A stretch of DNA of 64,000 nt from Heliopora coerulea (lineage: Eukaryota > Cnidaria > Anthozoa > Scleralcyonacea > Helioporidae), in NCBI GenBank assembly GCA_030142905.1, contig JASJOG010000019.1:1648501-1712500 (forward strand), written 5' to 3'. Positions 55,950-64,000 of the stretch are shown one piece after another; position 1 is the first letter of the stretch; every line of letters begins with the position of its first letter. Position numbers and translations under genes: made by a program. The notes beneath the pieces are model-generated. The model did not search any database and was not told where the DNA came from. It saw only the letters and a program-made list of their open reading frames with translations.

Positions 55950-56560
55950 GCAATGGAATTTCTATGGGGCTTATTTTCCCAAGCCAAAATCAGCGAAAAC
56001 TTGATTTTTCACTTAGTGTAATAAATCCTAGGGGAATTTCAATTCCCATGGAATTTATTTTCCCAAGTCAAAATCGCCCAAAATTCGGTTTTTCAGTTGG
56101 TGTAATAAATCCCAGAGGAGTTATTTTCCGAAGTCAAAATCAGCCAAAATTCAATTTTTTAGTTGGTGTAGTAATTCCCAAGGGAATTCTTTTCGCAAGT
56201 CAAAATCGGCCAAAATTCGATTTTTCACTTGGTGTAATAATTCCCAAGGGAATTCTTTTCCCAAGTCAAAATCAGCCAAAATTCAATTTTTTAGTTGGTG
56301 TAATAATTCCCAAGGGAATTCTTTTCCCAAGTCAAAATCAGCCAAAATTCAATTTTTTAGTTGGTGTAATAATTCCCAAGGGAATTCTTTTCCCAAGTCA
56401 AAATCGGCAAAAATTCGATTTTTCACTTGGTGTAATAATTCCCAAGGGAATTCTTTACCCAATTCAAAATCGGCAAAAATTCGATTTTTCAGTTGGTGTA
56501 ATAATTCCCAAGGGAATTCTTTTCCCAAGTCAAAACTCGACTTCTCTACACCAAGTGAAA
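55950..56560 (+). repeat. 66-bp minisatellite (about nine units)
   Basis: Unit of 66 bases, translating as IIPKGILFPSQNQPKFNFLVGV-type 22-residue repeats (quoted to 20: IIPKGILFPSQNQPKFNFLV) in a single 223-codon plus frame (55,925-56,596). The last unit is followed, at about 56,545-56,620, by an inverted unit. Period divisible by three keeps the frame open, so the ORF alone is not proof of coding. Confidence 0.93.
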
Positions 56561-56639
56561 AATCGAATTTTGGCCAATTTCGACTTCAGAAAATAATTCC
56601 CTTGGGGACTATTACAGCATATCTCAAAAAATTTAATTT

Positions 56640-59600
56640 TCACGATTTTGACTTGTAAATTTCACACCAAACCCAGTCCAATCAATGTAAAACTAATTTA
56701 TACAGAATAAACTTTTATATTTTGACCTTAATTCCAAAGTTTCAAATTAGTCGAAAAATCGTCAAAATCCAAAGGTTAACCCCTTTACTTTTTGGTCAAA
56801 TTTTTCCACCTCAAATATTCAACGCAATTTCACAGAAAAACCACTGAAATCACTGCAAAACTAGTTTCTATGCAATAAACGTTCATATTTTCACCTTATT
56901 TTGAAAGTTGGAAAGTCGTCCAAAAATCGTCAAAAACCAAAGGTTAACCCCTTTACTTTTTGGTCAAATTTTTCCACCTAAAATATTCAACGTAATTTCA
57001 CCGAAAAACCACTGAAATCACTGCAAAACTAGTTTCTAAGCAATAAACGTTCATATTTTCACCTTATTTCGAAAGTTGGAAATTGATCGAAAAATCGTAA
57101 AAAACCAAAGGTTAACCCCTTTACTTTTTGGTCCAATATTTCCCACCTAAAATATTCAACGTAATTTCACCGAAAAAGAACTCCAATCACTGCAAAACTA
57201 GTTTCTATGCAATAAACTTTCATACTTTGACCTTATTTCGAAAGTTGAAAATTGGTCGAAAAATCATCAAAAACCAAAGGTTAACCCCTTTACTTTTTGT
57301 TCAAATTTTTCCACATCAAATATTCAACGTAATTTCCCCTTAAAACCACTCAAATCACTGCAAAACTTGTTTCTATGCAAGAAACTTTCATATTTTTACC
57401 TTATTTCGAAAGTTGAAAATTGGTCGAAAAATCGTCGAAAACCAAAGGTTAACCCCTTTACGTTTTGACCAAATTTTTCGACCTCAAATATTCAACGTAA
57501 TTTCCCCTAAAAACCACTCAAATCACTACAAAACTAGTTTCTATGCAATAAACTTTCATATTTTCACCTTATTTCGAAAGTTGGAAAGTCGTCGAAAAAT
57601 CGTCAAAACCCAAAGGGTAACCCCTTTACTTTTGGTACAATATTTCGACCACAAATATTCCACGTAATTTCCCCTAAAAACAACTGAAATCATTGCAAAA
57701 CTAGTTTCTATGCAATAAACTTTCATATTTTCACCTTATTTCGAAAGTTGGAAATTGGTCGAAAAATCGTCAAAAACCAAAGGTTAACCCCTTTACTTTT
57801 TGGTGAAATTTTTCCACCTCAAATATTCAACGTAATTTCGCCTAAAAACCACTCAAATCACTGCAAAACTACTTTCTATGCAATAAACTTTCATATTCTT
57901 CACTTATTCCGAAAGTTGCAAATTGGTCGAAAAATCGTCAAAAACCAAAGGTTAACCCCTTTACTTTTTGGTCAAATTTTTCCACCTAAAATATTCAACG
58001 TAATTTCACCGAAAAACCACTGATATCACTGCAAAACTAGTTTCTAAGCAATAAACGTTCATATTTTCACCTTATTTCGAAAGTTGGAAATTGATCGAAA
58101 AATCGTCAAAAACCAAAGGTTAACCCCTTTACTTTTTGGTCCAATATTTCCCACCTAAAATATTCAACGTAATTTCACCGAAAAAGAACTCCAATCACTG
58201 CAAAACTAGTTTCTATGCAATAAACTTTCATACTTTGACCTTATTTCGAAAGTTGAAAATTGGTCGAAAAATCGTCAAAAACCAAAGGTTAACCCCTTTA
58301 CTTTTTGGTGAAATTTTTCCACCTCAAATATTCAACGTAATTTCGCCTGAAAACCACTCAAATCACTGCAAAACTACTTTCCATGCAATAAACTTTCATA
58401 TTCTTCACTTATTCCGAAAGTTGGAAATTGGTCGAAAAATCGTCAAAAACCAAAGGTTAACCCCTTTACTTTTTGGTCAAATTTTTCCACCTAAAATATT
58501 CAACGTAATTTCACCGAAAAAGAACTCCAATCACTGCAAAACTAGTTTCTATGCAATAAACTTTCATACTTTGACCCTATTTCGAAAGTTGAAAATTGGT
58601 CGAAAAATCATCAAAAACCAAAGGTTAACCCCTTTACGTTTTGATCAAATTTTTCGACCTCAAATATTCAACGCAATTTCCCCTAAAAACCACTCAAATC
58701 ACTGCAAAACTAGATTCTATGCAATAAACTTTCGTATTTTCACATTATTTCGAAAGTTGGAAAGTCGTCGAAAAATCGTCGAAAACCAAAGGTTAACCAC
58801 TTAACTTTTTGGTCAAATTTTTCCACCTAAAATATTCCACGTAATTTCCCCTTAAAACCACTCAAATCACTGCAAAACTAGTTTCTATACAATAAACTTT
58901 CATATTTTCACCTTATTTCGAAAGTTGGAAAGTCGTCGAAAAATCGTCAAAACCCAAAGGGTAACCCCTTTACTTTTGGTACAATATTTCGACCACAAAT
59001 ATTCCACGTAATTTCCCCTAAAAACAACTGAAATCATTGCAAAACTAGTTTCTATGCAATAAACTTTCATATTTTCACCTTATTTCGAAAGTTGGAAATT
59101 GGTCGAAAAATCGTCAAAAACCAAAGGTTAACCCCTTTACTTTTTGGTGAAATTTTTCCACCTAAAATATTCAACGTAATTTCACCGAAAAAGAACTCCA
59201 ATCACTGCAAAACTAGTTTCTATGCAATAAACTTTCATACTTTGACCCTATTTCGAAAGTTGAAAATTGGTCGAAAAATCATCAAAAACGAAAGGTTAAC
59301 CCCTTTACGTTTTAATCAAATTTTTCGACCTCAAATATTCAACGTAATTTCCCCTAAAAACCACTCAAATCACTGCAAAACTAGATTCTATGCAATAAAC
59401 TTTCGTATTTTCACCTTATTTCGAAAGATGGAAAGTCGTCGAAAAATCGTCGAAAACCAAAGGTTAACCACTTAACTTTTTGGGCAAATTTTTCCACCTA
59501 AAATATTCCACGTAATTTCCCCTTAAAACCACTCAAATCACTGCAAAACTAGTTTCTATACAATAAACTTTCATATTTTCACCTTATTTCGAAAGTTGGA

Positions 59601-62600
59601 AAGTCGTCGAAAAATCGTCAAAACCCAAAGGGTAACCCCTTTACTTTTGGTACAATATTTCGACCACAAATATTCCACGTAATTTCCCCTAAAAACAACT
59701 GAAATCATTGCAAAACTAGTTTCTATGCAATAAACTTTCATATTTTCACCTTATTTCGAAAGTTGGAAATTGGTCGAAAAATCGTCAAAAACCAAAGGTT
59801 AACCCCTTTACTTTTTGGTGAAATTTTTCCACCTCAAATATTCAACGTAATTTCGCCTAAAAACCACTCAAATCACTGCAAAACTACTTTCTATGCAATA
59901 AACTTTCATATTCTTCACTTATTCCGAAAGTTGCAAATTGGTTGAAAAATCGTCAAAAACCAAAGGTTAACCCCTTTACTTTTTGGTCAAATTTTTCCAC
60001 CTAAAATATTCAACGTAATTTCACCGAAAAACCACTGAAATCACTGCAAAACTAGTTTCTAAGCAATAAACGTTCATACTTTGACCTTATTTAAAAAGTT
60101 GGAAATTGGTCGAAAAATCGTCAAAAACCAAAGGTTAACCCCTTTACGTTTTGGTCAAATTTTTCCACCTCAAATATTCCACGTAATTTCCCCTAAAAAC
60201 CACTCAAATCACTGCAAAACTAGTTTCTATGCAATAAACTTTCATATTTTTACCTTATTTAAAAAGTTGGAAATTGGTCGAAAAATCGTCAAAAACCAAA
60301 GGTTAACCCCTTTACTTTTTGGTGAAATTTTTCCACCTCAAATATTCAACGTAATTTCCTCTTAAAACCACTCAAATCACTGCAAAACTTGTTTCTATGC
60401 AAGAAACTTTCATATTTTTACCTTATTTCGAAAGTTGAAAATTGGTCGAAAAATCGTCGAAAACCAAAGGTTAACCCCTTTACGTTTTGATCAAATTTTT
60501 CGACCTCAAATATTCAACGTAATTTCCCCTAAAAACCACTCAAATCACTTCAAAACTAGTTTCTATGCAATAAACTTTCATATTTTCACCTTATTTCGAA
60601 AGTTGGAAATTGGTCGAAAAATCGTCAAAACCCAAAGGGTAACCCCTTTACTTTTGGTACAATATTTCGACCACAAATATTCCACGTAATTTCCCCTAAA
60701 AACAACTGAAATCATTGCAAAACTAGTTTCTATGCAATAAATTTTCATATTTTCACCTTATTTCGAAAGTTGGAAATTGGTCGAAAAATCGTCAAAAACC
60801 AAAGGTTAACCCCTTTACTTTTTGGTGAAATTTTTCCACCTCAAATATTCAACGTAATTTCGCCTAAAAACCACTCAAATCACTGCAAAACTACTTTCTA
60901 TGCAATAAACTTTCATATTCTTCACTTATTCCGAAAGTTGCAAATTGGTCGAAAAATCGTCAAAAACCAAAGGTTAACCCCTTTACTTTTTGGTCAAATT
61001 TTTCCACCTAAAATATTCAACGTAATTTCACCGAAAAACCACTCAAATCACTTCAAAACTAGTTTCTATGCAATAAACTTTCATATTTTCACCTTATTTC
61101 GAAAGTTGGAAATTGGTCGAAAAATCGTCAAAACCCAAAGGGTAACCCCTTTACTTTTGGTACAATATTTCGACCACAAATATTCCACGTAATTTCCCCT
61201 AAAAACAACTGAAATCATTGCAAAACTAGTTTCTATGCAATAAATTTTCATATTCTTCACTTATTCCGAAAGTTGCAAATTGGTCGAAAAATCGTCAAAA
61301 ACCAAAGGTTAACCCCTTTACTTTTTGGTGAAATTTTTCCACCTAAAATATTCAACGTAATTTCACCGAAAATCCACTGAAATCACTGCAAAACTAATTT
61401 CTAAGCAATAAACGTTCATACTTTGACCTTATTTCGAAAGTTGGAAATTGATCGAAAAATCTTCAAAAATCAAAGGTTAACCCCTTTACTTTTTGTTCAA
61501 ATTTTTCCACCTAAAATATTCAACGTAATTTCCCCTAAAAACCACTCAAATCACTGCAAAACTAGTTTCTATGCAATAAACGTTCATATTTTTACCTTAT
61601 TTAAAAAGTTGGAAATTGGTCGAAAAATCGTCAAAAACCAAAGGTTAACCCCTTTACTTTTTGGTCAAATTTTTCCACCTCAAATATTCAACGTAATTTC
61701 CCCTTAAAACCACTCAAATCACTGCAAAACTTGTTTCTATGCAAGAAACGTTCATATTTTTACCTTATTTCGAAAGTTGAAAATTGTTCGAAAAATCGTC
61801 GAAAACCAAAGGTTAACCCCTTTACGTTTTGATCAAATTTTTCGACCTCAAATATTCAACGTAATTTCCCCTAAAAACCACTCAAATCACTTCAAAACTA
61901 GTTTCTATGCAATAAACTTTCATATTTTCACCTTATTTCGAAAGTTGGAAATTGGTCGAAAAATCGTCAAAACCCAAAGGGTAACCCCTTTACTTTTGGT
62001 ACAATATTTCGACCACAAATATTCCACGTAATTTCCCCTAAAAACAACTGAAATCATTGCAAAACTAGTTTCTATGCAATAAACTTTCATATTTTCACCT
62101 TATTTCGAAAGTTGGAAATTGGTCGAAAAATCGTCAAAAACCAAAGGTTAACCCCTTTACTTTTTGGTGAAATTTTTCCACCTCAAATATTCAACGTAAT
62201 TTCGCCTAAAAACCACTCAAATCACTGCAAAACTACTTTCTATGCAATAAACTTTCATATTCTTCACTTATTCCGAAAGTTGCAAATTGGTCGAAAAATC
62301 GTCAAAAACCAAAGGTTAACCCCTTTACTTTTTGGTCAAATTTTTCCACCTAAAATATTCAACGTAATTTCACCGAAAAACCACTGAAATCACTGCAAAA
62401 CTAATTTCTAAGCAATAAACGTTCATACTTTGACCTTATTTCGAAAGTTGGAAATTGATCGAAAAATCGTCAAAAATCAAAGGTTAACCCCTTTACTTTT
62501 TGTTCAAATTTTTCCACCTCAAATATTCCACGTAATTTCCCCTAAAAACCACTCAAATCACTGCAAAACTAGTTTCTATGCAATAAACTTTCATATTTTT

Positions 62601-63160
62601 ACCTTATTTAAAAAGTTGGAAATTGGTCGAAAAATCGTCAAAAACCAAAGGTTAACCCCTTTACTTTTTGGTCAAATTTTTCCACCTCAAATATTCAACG
62701 TAATTTCCCCTTAAAACCACTCAAATCACTGCAAAACTTGTTTCTATGCAAGAAACGTTCATATTTTTACCTTATTTCGAAAGTTGAAAATTGGTCGAAA
62801 AATCGTCGAAAACCAAAGGTTAACCCCTTTACGTTTTGATCAAATTTTTCGACCTCAAATATTCAACGTAATTTCCCCTAAAAACCACTCAAATCACTTC
62901 AAAACTAGTTTCTATGCAATAAACTTTCATATTTTCACCTTATTTCGAAAGTTGGAAATTGGTCAAAAAATCGTCAAAAACCAAAGGTTAACCCCTTTAC
63001 TTTTTGGTCAAATTTTTCCACCTCAAATATTCAACGTAATTTCGCCTAAAAACCACTCAAATCACTGCAAAACTACTTTCTATGCAATAAACTTTCATAT
63101 TCTTCACTTATTCCGAAAGTTTCAAATTGGTCGAAAAATCGTCAAAAACCAAAGGTTAAT
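56640..63160 (+). repeat. 168-bp satellite with higher-order organisation (about 39 units)
   Basis: Each unit contains CCAAAGGTTAACCCCTTTAC, first seen at 56,769, 56,937 and 57,105. Variant units recur at multiples of the period: one variant at 57,413, 60,435, 61,777 and 62,784 (about 18, 8 and 6 units apart); another at 57,748, 59,763, 60,770 and 62,112 (12, 6 and 8). Since 168 is 56 codons, plus frames of up to 222 codons pass through several units (58,136-58,804). Stops arise at a CCCTTAAAAC variant. Interpreted as a non-coding satellite. Confidence 0.95.
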
Positions 63161-63355
63161 TGCGGGAACCACTGAGTATTTTGATAAAATACACAACAAC
63201 GGTAACTCCAAAAATCGATAACATATTTAATTTATTCGACGTTTCGACTAGGCTTTAGTCATCTTCAGGAATGCTGCTGGCTAACAGGTGGGGTCTACTT
63301 ATATACAAATGACAATCACGTGAAAACTATTAATAGAAAATGATGAGTTCTCGGG
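63161..63355 (+). mobile_element. 5' end of a Penelope-like element
   Basis: Non-satellite sequence begins abruptly at about 63,161. It contains, on the minus strand, CCTGAAGATGACTAAAGCCT followed by AGTCGAAACGTCG, the signature also seen in the 52.3-53.0 kb foldback, about 90 bases before the reverse transcriptase frame. This fits the pseudo-LTR of Penelope-like elements. Confidence 0.65.
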
Positions 63356-64000
63356 ATGCTTTATGGCACCGCATACCAACCTGTTGCAAAATATCTCTCC
63401 CGACTGCTTAACCCACTCACCCTTAACGACTTCAGCCTGCAAGACAGTTTCGACGCTATAACACGTATAGAGAACATCCCACAGAATCTATTCGCCGAAG
63501 GTTACAGATTTGTCTCCTTTGATGTCAAGTCGCTGTTTACGAACATCCCTCTCAAGAAAACAGTCGACATCATCCTACACAGAATTTACAACGACAAACA
63601 ACTAACTACTGCACTCAAGAAAAGAACACTGAAAAAGCTATTGTTAGATTCCTGTACGAAAACACCTTTTTCTTTAAATGGAGATCTGTATAAACAAATT
63701 GATGGCGTCGCCATGGGCTCTCCGCTCGGTCCAACTCTTGCAAACATAACAATGACTGCATTAGAAGAAGATATTGTTAAGAAACTAATAGACGCCAATA
63801 TAATTAAATTTTATGTTCGTTATGTTGACGACACGTTAGTTCTCACGAAACCAACCGACATACCCATCATCCTGGAACAACTCAACAGTTACCATCCCCA
63901 AATTCAATTTACACATGAAGAATTCGTGGACAATAATGATGTTCACTTCTTAGACACTAAAATAACTTCGTCTGGTACTACAATTTTCCGCAAATGTACC
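63356..64000 (+). CDS. Penelope-like reverse transcriptase, 3' end beyond window
   Basis: Open for 215 codons to the window end. RT landmarks in order are TAYQPVAKYLSRLLNPL (about residues 5-21), FVSFDVKSLFTNIP (motif A, about 52-65), DGVAMGSPLGPTLAN (motif B, about 117-131), the catalytic YVDDT (about 155-159) and HFLDTKI (about 197-203). The set is typical of Penelope-like rather than LINE or LTR polymerases. The fingers region before GTAYQ is missing, with pLTR-like sequence instead, so the copy is 5'-truncated or rearranged and the ATG at 63,356 is probably not the native start. A GIY-YIG endonuclease domain would be expected downstream of the window. The frame has no lesions, suggesting a young copy. 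Confidence 0.9.
   Translation, partial: MLYGTAYQPVAKYLSRLLNPLTLNDFSLQDSFDAITRIENIPQNLFAEGYRFVSFDVKSLFTNIPLKKTVDIILHRIYNDKQLTTALKKRTLKKLLLDSCTKTPFSLNGDLYKQIDGVAMGSPLGPTLANITMTALEEDIVKKLIDANIIKFYVRYVDDTLVLTKPTDIPIILEQLNSYHPQIQFTHEEFVDNNDVHFLDTKITSSGTTIFRKCT

Noticed and set aside
56769..56790. Telomeric repeat (TTAACCCC resembles CCCTAA)
   Set aside because: The motif occurs once per 168-bp unit and is not a tandem hexamer.
58136..58804. 222-codon ORF as a repeat-protein gene
   Set aside because: Produced by a satellite whose period is a multiple of three. Equivalent units elsewhere in the array contain stops, and no gene signals are present.
56640..63160. CRISPR array
   Set aside because: Units are contiguous variants of one 168-bp monomer with no unique spacers of fixed length, and the genome is eukaryotic.

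Overview
The window looks like repeat-rich nuclear DNA of an animal, most likely a cnidarian such as a stony coral. The evidence is AT-rich sequence, GT-AG-flanked short exon candidates, several kinds of degenerate non-LTR retrotransposon, Penelope-like elements, tRNA-derived SINEs, hAT-type miniature elements, a decayed Tc1 transposase, and no operons or bacterial features. The lineage is inferred from the style of the repeats. No complete host gene is visible, and most open frames of 60-130 codons are chance or repeat-derived.

Layout. (1) 1-6,120: five head-to-tail units of about 1.38 kb (type A, three near-identical) and 1.26 kb (type B). On the minus strand they carry a recurring module of about 70-80 residues. 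(2) 6,121-13,033: decayed sequence, a 533-bp tandem repeat, a perfect 22-bp hairpin, a conserved minus-strand exon-like ORF and a 3'-truncated LINE. (3) 13,034-23,790: mostly non-repeated sequence with an inverted copy of the array family, a foldback element, microsatellites, two phase-compatible minus-strand exon candidates (21,391-21,948), a 111-bp-arm palindrome and a LINE-type 3' tail. (4) 23,791-29,955: a second array of A and B units. (5) 27,977-37,745: a second copy of 4,146-13,033, differing by point changes, one extra 533-bp repeat, a roughly 250-bp inversion and a clean hAT insertion. Its LINE continues to about 38,640. (6) 38,849-55,540: sparse sequence with SINEs, exon candidates (41.1, 42.6, 43.3 and 46.2 kb), a LINE fragment, a Tc1 fossil, three more hAT elements with 8-bp target duplications and large foldbacks. 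(7) 55,950-63,160: a 66-bp minisatellite, then about 39 copies of a 168-bp satellite with higher-order structure. Both periods are multiples of three, so long reading frames run through them. (8) 63,161-64,000: a Penelope-like element whose reverse transcriptase runs off the window end.

The sequence supports duplication and rearrangement between mobile elements more than a gene pathway. The most distinctive items are the tandem antisense modules, the paired segment with a resolved insertion and inversion, and the frame-preserving satellites. The paired segment could also be two haplotypes wrongly placed in tandem by an assembler.
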